Shown: piece by piece, positions 37,874 through 45,851 of the stretch
Numbering within the stretch: the stretch's first letter is position 1
Layout of the letters: each line of letters begins with the position of its first letter
Assembly: GCF_022346425.1 (NCBI RefSeq)
Contig: NZ_JAKRCW010000003.1
Span: forward strand, 124,001 to 188,000
Direction: 5' to 3'
Source: Pseudoglutamicibacter albus
Lineage (GTDB): Bacteria; Actinomycetota; Actinomycetes; Actinomycetales; Micrococcaceae
Length of the DNA stretch: 64,000 nucleotides
Program-made: the position numbers and the translations under genes
The notes under the pieces: generated by a model
The model's database searches: none
What the model was told of the DNA's origin: nothing
What the model saw: only the letters and a program-made list of their open reading frames with translations

Positions 37874-38433
37874 GACACTTCCCCGGTTTCAGGATCGAGT
37901 GTTCGGTAGAACTCATCTTCTTGTGCACGCCGAACGTTCACTTCAGCCAGCACGAAATCAGTGAACTCGTCATCGCGGTCCTCGATGACAATGTCTTCGA
38001 CGTGCGGTGCCGGTTCTTCGCCGGGCCAGGTGGTCTGCCGCGTCGGGCGGTCTCGGTCGAGGCGTGTGCCGGAGGCTGCGACCCAGTCGCGAAGACGCTG
38101 TCGGGCATCCACGAAATCACGGTGCCATCCCAGAGGTGCTGATCCGTTTTGCTCTGGGTCGTAGGCACAGAGCCAGTGCAGGTGTAGTGCAGACAGCTCC
38201 CACACAAGTTCAGGGTGGTGATGCCAGAACGGTGGGATCACGCTTGCCGGGAGCCCATATGTTTTACGGACCCAGTCAACCCATCGGTTAAGTTCAAGCC
38301 ACTCGGCCTCCAAATCATCAGCACTCAGGGGGTTCCAGTTCACCGGGTGTGGGGGCTCTGAGGAAACATCAAAACTCTCATTCCCGAGAGCATCAACGTC
38401 GATCTCATCAGGTCCAATGCTGTAGTCGCTCAT
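37870..38433 (-). CDS. DUF4913 family protein
   Basis: 187 residues. The middle part, WLELNRWVDWVRKTYG and PPFWHHHPELVWELSALHLHW, fits DUF4913, a tryptophan-rich domain found on actinobacterial integrative and conjugative elements; no activity is known. An acidic N-terminus and C-terminus flank it. ATG 38433 follows GAGGCGG; a longer frame up to 38,778 overlaps ssb and is rejected. It sits 10 bp after ssb, in the same operon. Confidence 0.75.
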   Translation of the reverse strand: MSDYSIGPDEIDVDALGNESFDVSSEPPHPVNWNPLSADDLEAEWLELNRWVDWVRKTYGLPASVIPPFWHHHPELVWELSALHLHWLCAYDPEQNGSAPLGWHRDFVDARQRLRDWVAASGTRLDRDRPTRQTTWPGEEPAPHVEDIVIEDRDDEFTDFVLAEVNVRRAQEDEFYRTLDPETGEVS

Positions 38434-38443
38434 GATCGCCGCC

Positions 38444-38905
38444 TCAGATCCCCATACCGGGTGAAGCAGCGCCGGAGCGTGACTGGGTTGGAAGATCGAA
38501 TGCGGATGCATCGCGAGAAACCGCTTCGCGTTCGGCTGTCTTCCCTCTCGGTGTGCGGTCCACCTCGTACCGGGTGCGGGCCATGTCATGGTCGATTCTG
38601 CGAGCAGTGAACTCTTCGCCCTTGATAGTTTGCCCATCACGTTCGTAGGTGTATTCGCGAACGAAACCCTCCGCAATAAACCGGTCGCCCTTCGACAGTC
38701 GGGCATGCCCCTGCTCAGCAGCGGCCTTGAACGCGACAAGGTTGTGAAAGGTCGGCTCCAGCTCAGTGAACGACCCATCTTGTTCCTGGCGGAAATGTTC
38801 TTTGCCGACCTTCACGAACAAACGAGCATCCCCGTTCTCGGTGTAGGTCAGCTGCGGTTGCGATGCGATAAAGCCTGAAAAGGACTGCTGCGTGTGAATA
38901 GCCAT
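38444..38905 (-). CDS. ssb: Single-stranded DNA-binding protein of the element
   Basis: OB-fold SSB-type protein of 153 residues: SFSGFIASQPQLTYTENGD, ARLFVKVGKEHF, HNLVAFKAAAEQGHARLSKGD, FIAEGFVREYTYERDG. It is clearly different from the chromosomal SSB at 17.7-18.3 kb and lacks an acidic DDDIPF tip. On conjugative elements such proteins coat transferred single strands and may aid lagging-strand synthesis with the primase two genes upstream. Confidence 0.85.
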   Translation of the reverse strand: MAIHTQQSFSGFIASQPQLTYTENGDARLFVKVGKEHFRQEQDGSFTELEPTFHNLVAFKAAAEQGHARLSKGDRFIAEGFVREYTYERDGQTIKGEEFTARRIDHDMARTRYEVDRTPRGKTAEREAVSRDASAFDLPTQSRSGAASPGMGI

Positions 38906-39000
38906 CGGTCCCGTCCTCCTGACAACTCAGCGGCGGCCTTCTCGGTTTGAAGATCGCCCCGTGTCAGACAGGTGCACGACCCTCCCCAGCCCGGTCAGGG

Positions 39001-39120
39001 TTATGGGCGTTGTTGGAGGAAGGTTTCGATCTCGGTGCGGTCGGCGCGTAGTGTTTTCGCGTCGTCACGAGTGACCCATGATCGGAGGTTGGTGACGTGA
39101 GGGGGTTGCTTGGTATTCAT
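39001..39120 (-). CDS. 39-residue small protein coupled to the DUF2637 gene
   Basis: ATG 39120 overlaps the TGA of the upstream DUF2637 gene as ATGA, and GGAGACATCACC provides a ribosome site. The protein starts MNTKQPPHVTNLRSWVTRDD and ends in ETFLQQRP; it is hydrophilic, with one tryptophan. The tight coupling and clean frame support a real gene, but no family is recognised. Confidence 0.5.
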   Translation of the reverse strand: MNTKQPPHVTNLRSWVTRDDAKTLRADRTEIETFLQQRP

Positions 39121-39848
39121 GGTGATGTCTCCTGTTCATTCGTGATGGAAATCGGTTGGGGCAGCCATCGCCCCACGGTCGAGGGGTGCACCCCGAAATG
39201 TGTGGCGATGCGCTTGTTTGACCAGCCCTGCTCGCGAAGCCCAGCAGCAACCGTGCGCCGGTCCAGCTCACCCGGATCGGGGCTGATGGAAGGTGCTTCA
39301 TCAGTGGACGGCGGCGTCGCAGTGCTAGGAGAGTCAGGAACGGGAAGCCACGCGGCATCCTCCTGCTCGCCATCGACATCTGCTTCCTCGACGAACTCCA
39401 GGGTGGTCGCGGCCGTGGACGGGAAACTGTTCGGGGCGATCGGGCGTGTGAGGATGACGGTCAGATGAGTGATCGCAAGGAGCACCAGTGGCGGCACTGC
39501 GGCAACAGCGGCGGCCAGTAGCCCTGGTACGTCGGCGTCGGCGGCGATGACTGCGTGCAGCGCATTCGCGGTCACGGATACGAGCGCCCCTGCGGCCAGT
39601 AGCATCCACGGATACCAGGCCGCACGGTGACCAGCCAAAGCAACGACGGAGACAGTGGCGACGACGATAATGCCGTCCACGATCAACGGCCACGCCCACG
39701 CCTGCCCCTCACTAATCCCAGACCTACGCGCGAGGTCCGCCAGCGCGGTGAACGACAACCAGAACGCGCCAAGGGCGATCAACACCGTTCCTGCCACGGC
39801 GGTACTCACCGCGAGCCGCCCACCACGCCGCAACATCGGGGTCGTCAT
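39117..39848 (-). CDS. DUF2637 membrane protein with C-terminal helix-turn-helix
   Basis: 243 residues. Four hydrophobic segments (about residues 13-36, 50-70, 78-99 and 108-132), with AWAWPLIVDGIIVVATVSVVAL, identify DUF2637, a family common on Streptomyces-type conjugative plasmids and sometimes called SpdA-like spread protein. A proline- and acid-rich linker follows, then a resolvase-type helix-turn-helix (GLREQGWSNKRIATHFGVHPSTVGRWL) in the cytoplasm. It may link DNA to the membrane during intercellular spread; this is inference. Start overlaps the Prim-Pol stop. Confidence 0.8.
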   Translation of the reverse strand: MTTPMLRRGGRLAVSTAVAGTVLIALGAFWLSFTALADLARRSGISEGQAWAWPLIVDGIIVVATVSVVALAGHRAAWYPWMLLAAGALVSVTANALHAVIAADADVPGLLAAAVAAVPPLVLLAITHLTVILTRPIAPNSFPSTAATTLEFVEEADVDGEQEDAAWLPVPDSPSTATPPSTDEAPSISPDPGELDRRTVAAGLREQGWSNKRIATHFGVHPSTVGRWLPQPISITNEQETSP

Positions 39849-40753
39849 GCAATCACCCGGCCCAGAGCCTGCTGCGGTGGAGAACGGCGCGGTGCCAATT
39901 CGTTGCCTGCTGGCTCACGAGGAGCGGAATCGGTGGGACGGTATGCGGAGCGGATCGTGGTGCTGATCTCCCGCGCTCCCAGTCCCGCGTGTGCCGCCGC
40001 AGGCCCCAGCGCCGCGAGGGTGTCACGAACGGCAGTGTTGTTTTCGGCGAGGCGGCACGCTGCCCAGAACAAGCCCCGGTTCCGTTCGCCCTCACCCAGG
40101 GCTGCGACCCACCGTTCCAGCCGCTGCACATCAAGACCTCGACGCGGCTCCATCCAATCTTGGTGGGTAAGTGAGGGGCGTGGTGGGTCGAGGAAGTCCC
40201 GCAGGCGAGACGCATCCACCGGCGATGGTTCTATCAAGCCGGTGCTTTGCAACTCGTACGGTCTCAAGTGACCATCGGGCTGGCGCACCTGTGACGGCGG
40301 GGCGAGGATGTAGCCGCCGGTGCCACGAAAATCGATCTGTGCCGTGGGTGCCTGCCACGAAGGCTGCTCCCGCGAGGTACCGGAGGGGAAATAGACGTGC
40401 AACCCGCCCGACGGGGTGCGCACCAGCGCCGCCCACCCGTGCACGATTCCTTCGCGGCGTGCACGCTGGAACGCAGGGAACCCAGAACCGCTTGAACTGA
40501 TATCGACGTCTACGACCTCGATGCCCGAGGCGGGACCGGTGGGGATCGCGAGATTCGCGCTCGGCCACCGATCCCACCACGCCGACACTTGGTTCAGATC
40601 GGTGGTCGCGTCATGGAAGCCACGCCTGGTCAGAGGGCGTTTTTCACCCGGTACGCATGGAAACACCGGCACCCCGGCCGACGCGAGCAACCGCGCAGCA
40701 TCCAGCAGTGGTAGGTGCTGAATGCGGGCGAGAGCATTGAACACGGTCGCCAT
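39845..40753 (-). CDS. Bifunctional DNA primase/polymerase
   Basis: AEP-superfamily Prim-Pol domain. The catalytic pattern is visible: FPCVPGEKRPLTRRGFHDAT, NLAIPTGPASGIEVVDVDIS (with the metal-binding DxD), VRTPSGGLHVYF, and DFRGTGGYILAPPS. 302 residues; the region after residue 200 (LERWVAALGEGERNRGLFWAA) is a helical primase C-terminal-like domain. No helicase domain is fused. It probably primes replication of the excised or transferred element together with the SSB. Confidence 0.88.
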   Translation of the reverse strand: MATVFNALARIQHLPLLDAARLLASAGVPVFPCVPGEKRPLTRRGFHDATTDLNQVSAWWDRWPSANLAIPTGPASGIEVVDVDISSSGSGFPAFQRARREGIVHGWAALVRTPSGGLHVYFPSGTSREQPSWQAPTAQIDFRGTGGYILAPPSQVRQPDGHLRPYELQSTGLIEPSPVDASRLRDFLDPPRPSLTHQDWMEPRRGLDVQRLERWVAALGEGERNRGLFWAACRLAENNTAVRDTLAALGPAAAHAGLGAREISTTIRSAYRPTDSAPREPAGNELAPRRSPPQQALGRVIA

Positions 40754-40754
40754 G

Positions 40755-41840
40755 TCACAGCCCCCTCACCGGTTCACGGCTACCTACAGCCGAGGGCGGT
40801 GACGGCTCAGGCAATGGTTGTGGAGTTGAGTGCTGACGCGCTTCGCGTCGCGATGTGTCCCGCACCAGACCGGGAGGGTCACCAGCCCCAACCTGTACGG
40901 TGTCGAGCTGATCGAGAATCTCGGTCGCGGCCTTGCGCACCCGTTCACCGGCAGCCTGTACGACTTCGACCGGAGATGAGTCCTTCACGGTGCTGGCCCA
41001 ACCGGTCACGTACGGGATCGTGTAACCAGCAGTGTCCATTCCATGCGCAGCACCCAACATGAGGGCAACCGACTCGGCCTCCACCTCACCAACCCCGCGA
41101 TGCCCTGATGTATCGGGATTATTCGGTCCGTGGAGCATCACATGTGCCAGCTCATGCGTGAGCGTCTTCACCTGCGCCGCAGCTGACATGTTCTCCCGCA
41201 CCGCGACCGTGTTCGCACCGTAGTCGGTGAGCCCGTTCGCGCCGTGGATCATGCCCTCATGCGGTACCCGCAGCACCGTGAACCCGCGGGCCTCAATCTG
41301 GGCAGCAAGGCCGTCCCAGAGCCCATCGGGGGCTTCGCCTTCCAACAGCACCGGCAATGGGCGTTCAGGAATTGGCTCACCCGAGGTCTGCGAAACATCC
41401 CACACGTAAGCGGGTTTCACCCCGACAATCTTCGAACGGGCGACCTCACCCGCGCGCGGTTTCTCACCGCGTTCCAACCTGCGCCACGACGCCGCATCGG
41501 CAGGAGTTGCCGAAGCAAACCGAGCGGTGACCGGGGCGAAGATCATGTACCCCGACTGGCCCTTATCCACCTGACGGCCGAGCGTTTGCCACTGCCGGAA
41601 CCCCGCCACATACGACGGCTCCGCAACGGGTACGCGCCCGTCCTCGAACGCATCGAGATGCTGGGACCAGATCAGCAATGTGTTGTTGAACGACCGCGAC
41701 CGAAACCTCGCCGCGAACGTCATCGCGCGCTGCCAATCCTCACCAGTTACGAGGCCATCGACCGCGCTGGCCAAGCGCTCCTGGATCCCGTCAAGCTTCG
41801 CTTCACGCGCTGCTCGTGCTTCCTCCCACTTCTTTGCCAT
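40755..41840 (-). CDS. ArdC-like protein with zincin metallopeptidase motif
   Basis: 361 residues. The N-terminal domain (NNTLLIWSQHLDAFEDGRVPV, GFRQWQTLGRQVDKGQSGYMIF) matches the ssDNA-binding ArdC N-domain. A zincin domain with THELAHVMLH (HExxH) and a later GEVEAESVALML glutamate follows. ArdC proteins protect incoming conjugative DNA from restriction. The proline-rich C-terminal 50 residues look disordered. It lies directly upstream of the Prim-Pol gene, 1 bp apart. Confidence 0.85.
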   Translation of the reverse strand: MAKKWEEARAAREAKLDGIQERLASAVDGLVTGEDWQRAMTFAARFRSRSFNNTLLIWSQHLDAFEDGRVPVAEPSYVAGFRQWQTLGRQVDKGQSGYMIFAPVTARFASATPADAASWRRLERGEKPRAGEVARSKIVGVKPAYVWDVSQTSGEPIPERPLPVLLEGEAPDGLWDGLAAQIEARGFTVLRVPHEGMIHGANGLTDYGANTVAVRENMSAAAQVKTLTHELAHVMLHGPNNPDTSGHRGVGEVEAESVALMLGAAHGMDTAGYTIPYVTGWASTVKDSSPVEVVQAAGERVRKAATEILDQLDTVQVGAGDPPGLVRDTSRREARQHSTPQPLPEPSPPSAVGSREPVRGL

Positions 41841-41942
41841 CGCGTCCGCCTCTCCCAGAAACCTGTCTGTGCACAGGCCACCGTTCGAGCAGGGCCTGCG
41901 ACTACCAGGTACGCCGGGAACACATGGGCGACGAGACGGAAG

Positions 41943-42134
41943 TCAAAGTACGGGACGACCGCCAGGAACAACACTGAACCCGACAGTCCTTACCGGCTTA
42001 CCAGTCAAAATCCAGCCTCGGGCGGCGGTGTCGCGGAAGACGTCCCGAAGGACACCGGAGATGTCCCATTCCCGACCGCTTCCCGTCCATGCATCACGGG
42101 CCAGCTTCGCAGTCTGACACATGGGATCGGGCAA
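41943..42134 (-). CDS. Possible small protein, TTG start
   Basis: A 63-residue frame upstream of the ardC-like gene and on the same strand. GAGGAA lies eight bases before TTG 42134; an internal ATG at 42122 is also possible. The sequence (REWDISGVLRDVFRDTAARG, then KPVRTVGFSVVPGGRPVL) looks protein-like but matches nothing I know. It could also be a remnant. Confidence 0.35.
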   Translation of the reverse strand: MPDPMCQTAKLARDAWTGSGREWDISGVLRDVFRDTAARGWILTGKPVRTVGFSVVPGGRPVL

Positions 42135-42221
42135 TGATTTCGTTCCTCATTGCGGGATATTTGTAGTCGGCGTGGTTCGTGAATTTAGTGGCTCACCGCA
42201 TAGCACATATCTTTGCGCGGG

Positions 42222-42812
42222 CTATTGAGTGAGGCGAGCGAGGGGCGGGTCGAGTTCTGGGCCGCCGTTGTCGTGGGCGATGATCCACTGGTCGTGGAGC
42301 CACATGTGGGTGTGGCGGCGGGCCTCGGCACTGTTCCAGGCGACGTCGCGCTCGAACGTGACCACCTGGCCGTGCTCGCTGACGATGACCCAAGCGTAGA
42401 GCCCGTTGGTGTGTGCCGTTTTGACTTTGATTCCGGCTACCACTGCCTGTTCGTTCCGGCCGGTTCTGATCAGTTCATCGTGGCGGTCGATCCACCGCTC
42501 GCTCAGCCGAGCCGCGTAGTCCGCGTCGACTCTGTTCAGGAAGCCGAACGCGATGTTGCGGGCGGCGTTAGCCTCTGGCAGCGTGTGCTCGGCGACCGTG
42601 GCGGTCTGATTGGTGTAGCCATAAAGGATGCCGTCGGCGGTGCCGATCACGGTGGTGACGTGTTCATGTCCGTAGGTTAAGCCCGGGGTGCGCTGGTAGC
42701 GCGTGACGGTCACCTGAATGTTCTCATGCAACTCGTGCCGAACGAACTCGTAGGTGAAATCTTCTGGGATTGTCAGCCCGGCCGGTAGCGTGCTGGTGGC
42801 GTGAGTGGTCAT
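42222..42812 (-). CDS. Unknown protein coupled to an MFS transporter
   Basis: 196 residues, soluble, not recognised. It contains many histidines (FVRHELHENIQV, YGHEHVTTVIG, RRHTHMWLHDQWIIAHDN) that might bind a metal, but no standard motif is present. Its start overlaps the MFS stop (ATGA), and both are opposite a TetR regulator, so it is likely induced together with the pump and may act on the same compound. It could also be the first gene of the maintenance module by direction. Confidence 0.65.
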   Translation of the reverse strand: MTTHATSTLPAGLTIPEDFTYEFVRHELHENIQVTVTRYQRTPGLTYGHEHVTTVIGTADGILYGYTNQTATVAEHTLPEANAARNIAFGFLNRVDADYAARLSERWIDRHDELIRTGRNEQAVVAGIKVKTAHTNGLYAWVIVSEHGQVVTFERDVAWNSAEARRHTHMWLHDQWIIAHDNGGPELDPPLARLTQ

Positions 42813-44020
42813 GATGATGATTCCTTTCGAGAGCGGCGGGATGAGGTTTGAATGGGGTGGGTGCGGGAGAGGATAACAAGAGCTGCGGCAGCCACCGACA
42901 TGAGCCCAGAAGTCACCGCGGTTGAGGGCACCGAAGCCGCTGTTGTCGTAACGATGGCGGGCGCGATGCTGGCTCCGAAGAAGAGGAAACAGGTATAGAG
43001 AGCTGTGGCTGACCCTTGTGATTCAGGGGCATGCCCGGCGAGTGTTTGGATCATTGCCGGAGCCGCCACGGCGACGGCTGCGGCGACGCCGAACATCGCT
43101 ATCCCCGTGCCGATAACGTTATCGGGTACCAGAGCGACGGCCGCGGCGGCGATCCCGGCCATGATGAACGCGCCGGTGAGTCTGCGCGGTGGGGAGACGC
43201 GGCTCAGCCACCGAGTGCCGAACGGAGCCCACACCAAAGCGGGCAGCGCGCTGGCCCGCAGGAGGAGAAGTTCACTGCTGTCGGTCACGGCAGCAGCGCC
43301 GATCGCGGTGTAGAGGGCGATCATCGGCCCGAGCACCAGCACTGTCGCGACAAGCAGTACGATCACCGGTACTCGCCGGAGGAGGCGACCGAGGATACGC
43401 GCCGGGTTGTTGGCTGTCTGAGAAGAAGGGATGTCGGGGAGGAGCACGGCCCTCACTGCGAAAGCCGAAAGGGCGAGGGCTGCGGCGCCGAGCCAGAAAA
43501 ACCACGGCCAATCCAGACGTTCGGTCGCCACCTGTGCGGCGACCTGTCCGATCACCGCCGACGCGAGAAAGGAGCTTGTGAGCACGGTGATCGACACAGC
43601 ACGGCGCGCTCGTGCAGGTCTCGCACCGAGGTAGGCGAATGCCGCCGGAGCGAAACTCGCCGCCAAAGCCCCCTGCACGGCCCTGCCGGTGAGGAACCAC
43701 GAGGCGGTGGGCGCAACGGACGTGGCCACCGTCGCGACGCTCAACGCGCACAACCCCACGAGCATGACTCGCCTGGGCCCAAAGCGATCCACCGCAGGCC
43801 CCCAGGCGATAAACCCTGCGGCGTAGGCGATTCCGAACGAGGTCTGCACCCAGGCGACCGCACCACCAGCAAAATCGAACGACTCCTGCACCGGCGCGAA
43901 CAAGGGAATCGCCCCGTACAGCTGAGAGAGCACCACGATCGCGGTCACTGCGATCACGGTCGCCGTCGCACCGAACGGAGCCACACGAGTCTCGGCCTTC
44001 TGGTGTTCCTGGACTGTCAT
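42809..44020 (-). CDS. MFS transporter
   Basis: 403 residues with about twelve hydrophobic segments. The loop after segment 2 reads GPAVDRFGPRRVMLVG, the MFS motif A. FLTGRAVQGALAASFAPAAFAYLG is typical of the YnfM/AraJ-like drug/H+ antiporter group. With a divergent TetR regulator it is probably an efflux pump whose substrate cannot be deduced. Its promoter shares an 84-bp gap with the regulator and contains a palindromic operator candidate. Confidence 0.88.
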   Translation of the reverse strand: MTVQEHQKAETRVAPFGATATVIAVTAIVVLSQLYGAIPLFAPVQESFDFAGGAVAWVQTSFGIAYAAGFIAWGPAVDRFGPRRVMLVGLCALSVATVATSVAPTASWFLTGRAVQGALAASFAPAAFAYLGARPARARRAVSITVLTSSFLASAVIGQVAAQVATERLDWPWFFWLGAAALALSAFAVRAVLLPDIPSSQTANNPARILGRLLRRVPVIVLLVATVLVLGPMIALYTAIGAAAVTDSSELLLLRASALPALVWAPFGTRWLSRVSPPRRLTGAFIMAGIAAAAVALVPDNVIGTGIAMFGVAAAVAVAAPAMIQTLAGHAPESQGSATALYTCFLFFGASIAPAIVTTTAASVPSTAVTSGLMSVAAAALVILSRTHPIQTSSRRSRKESSS

Positions 44021-44032
44021 GCCACCACCATA

Positions 44033-44070
44033 CCAACCAACCAGTTAGTTGGACAACTATCTAGTTGGTT
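44033..44070. promoter_or_regulatory. Candidate TetR operator
   Basis: The 84-bp gap between the MFS and TetR genes holds CCAACCAACCAGTTAGTTGG followed by ACAACTATCTAGTTGGTT. Overlapping inverted repeats of CCAACC/GGTTGG and AACCAAC/GTTGGTT can be drawn; another TGGTTGG lies at 44,078-44,084. Placed between divergent genes, it is the natural site for the neighbouring regulator. Confidence 0.65.
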
Positions 44071-44104
44071 GCATCGATGGTTGGTGACCCGTAGGGTTAA
44101 GAAC

Positions 44105-44689
44105 ATGACGATCTCGGCGCAGGCGGCACGCACCAGAGAGGCCCTGTTGGTAGCGGGGCGCACCGAGTTCGCCGAGCACGGGCTCGCGGGTGCTCGCACG
44201 GATCGAATTGCCGCGCTGGCACAGGTGAATAAGCAGCGCATGTATGCGTACTTCGGGAACAAGGAAGGACTCTTCACTGCCGTTGTTGCAGATGCCCTCA
44301 ACGATTTACTAGAGATCGTTGCCTTACCTAATCAAGGGACCCGCACCGAGAAGGTGATCGAGTACGTCACCTCAGTGGCCACATATCACCGGCAACATCC
44401 CGAACTCTTGCGCCTGCTGCAATGGGAAGCCCTGGAACTGCGCCCGGGCAACGAAATTGACAGCGAGCGACGTGAGAAGTACTCCAACAAAGTCGACTCC
44501 TTCGCGGATGCGTTCGGGCTCCAACGCTCACAGGCAGCGCATATGCTCCACGCGATCATCGGGCTCGCGGCCTGGCCTGTCGCGATCCCGCAACTCACCC
44601 AACTCATCCTCGGGCAGACTCTCGACACAGCACTCGATACCGCTGTTCAATGGTCTGCGAACTTTGCGGCGACACTCGTGCGCGAATAA
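44105..44689 (+). CDS. TetR family transcriptional regulator
   Basis: 194 residues. The N-terminal DNA-binding domain reads TREALLVAGRTEFAEHGLAG and RIAALAQVNKQRMYAYFGNK, a standard TetR helix-turn-helix. The rest is a helical ligand-binding domain. It is divergent from the MFS pump and probably represses it. From 44,690 to 44,890 I see no gene. Confidence 0.9.
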   Translation: MTISAQAARTREALLVAGRTEFAEHGLAGARTDRIAALAQVNKQRMYAYFGNKEGLFTAVVADALNDLLEIVALPNQGTRTEKVIEYVTSVATYHRQHPELLRLLQWEALELRPGNEIDSERREKYSNKVDSFADAFGLQRSQAAHMLHAIIGLAAWPVAIPQLTQLILGQTLDTALDTAVQWSANFAATLVRE

Positions 44690-44890
44690 ATATGACGAGG
44701 GTATCTCGCGGCCGACGAACCCGATCCTGTACGAATGGAACTACCGGGCTGATTCTGCGGAGTGCTCCACCAAAGACGTCGGCAAAACTAGATAGTGGCG
44801 TCAAACACGTGCGGTTTCTGCAAGCACAGTGATCGTGCCGGGCGAGAGGAGGGATCCGCCGAATTGGCACCACCACGCCCGGCTCCCCGG

Positions 44891-45847
44891 TCATTTCTCG
44901 CCGAGGTGCATCCGTCGGTAGTCGCTCGGAGTCATGCCCACGCACTCTTGGAAGGCCTCATTGGCGCGGCTCCGACTCGCCCAACCAACCCTGCGGGCGG
45001 AGGCATCGATCGTCAAGTGAGTTTCACACAGGAGGTGGGCCATCTCCTCGACCCGCAGCATCGTCAAATATGCCAACGGGGTCTTGCCGTAGGCCTCGGT
45101 GAACACGCGCGAGAGTTGTTTCGGGGATAGATGCACCCGAGCTGACAAGACATCCAGGGTCCAGTTCGTGGCGATGTCACTGGCCAGAGTTGCGCGGGTT
45201 TGGTGGGCCTCATCTCTGGCCGGTGCGAAATTTCGGCACCTGGGTAGCGTCGGGCGGGAGTGAGCGCGCTGCGTGCGGCTTTGCCGTATCGGCGTGACCT
45301 TCACGAACGGAGTGACCACGTCAGCGATAGCGAACCACAGTGCCTGCATGCGATGGAAATGATGCGCGAATCCGCCATCGATGCTGCGCGCGACGAGTTC
45401 GTCCAGCCACGGCATCAACATGCCGGTGCGGTCTTCGCCAAGCCGGAGCACTTGCGAGGGTTCGCTGTAGAGAGCCTTAGTGAACCGCTGCGCATCTAAG
45501 CGATCGTGCAGCAGCCAGGCGTGTTGCCAGAACACCTGGTCGATCACATAGTCAGTGTCGAGGTAGATCGTGGTGGCGGTGATGTGACCTTCCGGTTCAC
45601 TGCCACAGAGCACGTTCGCGCCGAGCACCACGACGTCACCGGCCGTGACGATCCGTTGCCCGAACTCACTGAACAGTAGTGCGCTGCCGTCCCGCACTAT
45701 GATGACTTTCACGCAGTCGTAGGCGATAGGCCCGATTGGGCGATGCAAGGTGCGAGTTCTCGCCAGAACCGGATGGAATCCATGAGCTGACTCGCCTTGC
45801 CTGAACTCATACTGCGCCTTGGCAGACCAGGAGCATGCTGGGTCCAT
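44891..45847 (-). CDS. AraC family transcriptional regulator
   Basis: 318 residues. An N-terminal AraC-type ligand domain (VIIVRDGSALLFSEFGQRIV) is followed by two helix-turn-helices: LDVLSARVHLSPKQLSRVFTE and IDASARRVGWASRSRANEAF, ending FQECVGMTPSDYRRM. It starts 4 bp after the MFS stop and is probably the last gene of the siderophore operon, which would make it an autoregulated co-regulator. Ligand unknown. Confidence 0.88.
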   Translation of the reverse strand: MDPACSWSAKAQYEFRQGESAHGFHPVLARTRTLHRPIGPIAYDCVKVIIVRDGSALLFSEFGQRIVTAGDVVVLGANVLCGSEPEGHITATTIYLDTDYVIDQVFWQHAWLLHDRLDAQRFTKALYSEPSQVLRLGEDRTGMLMPWLDELVARSIDGGFAHHFHRMQALWFAIADVVTPFVKVTPIRQSRTQRAHSRPTLPRCRNFAPARDEAHQTRATLASDIATNWTLDVLSARVHLSPKQLSRVFTEAYGKTPLAYLTMLRVEEMAHLLCETHLTIDASARRVGWASRSRANEAFQECVGMTPSDYRRMHLGEK

Positions 45848-45851
45848 ACCA

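Noticed and set aside
41747-41974. 75-codon minus-strand frame in front of the ArdC-like gene
   Set aside because: It overlaps the start of the ArdC-like gene in another frame and has no ribosome site or recognisable pattern.
43031-44104. Open frame that would extend the TetR protein by about 358 residues at its N-terminus
   Set aside because: The extension is antisense to the MFS gene, low-complexity and arginine-rich; the TetR domain starts naturally at ATG 44105.
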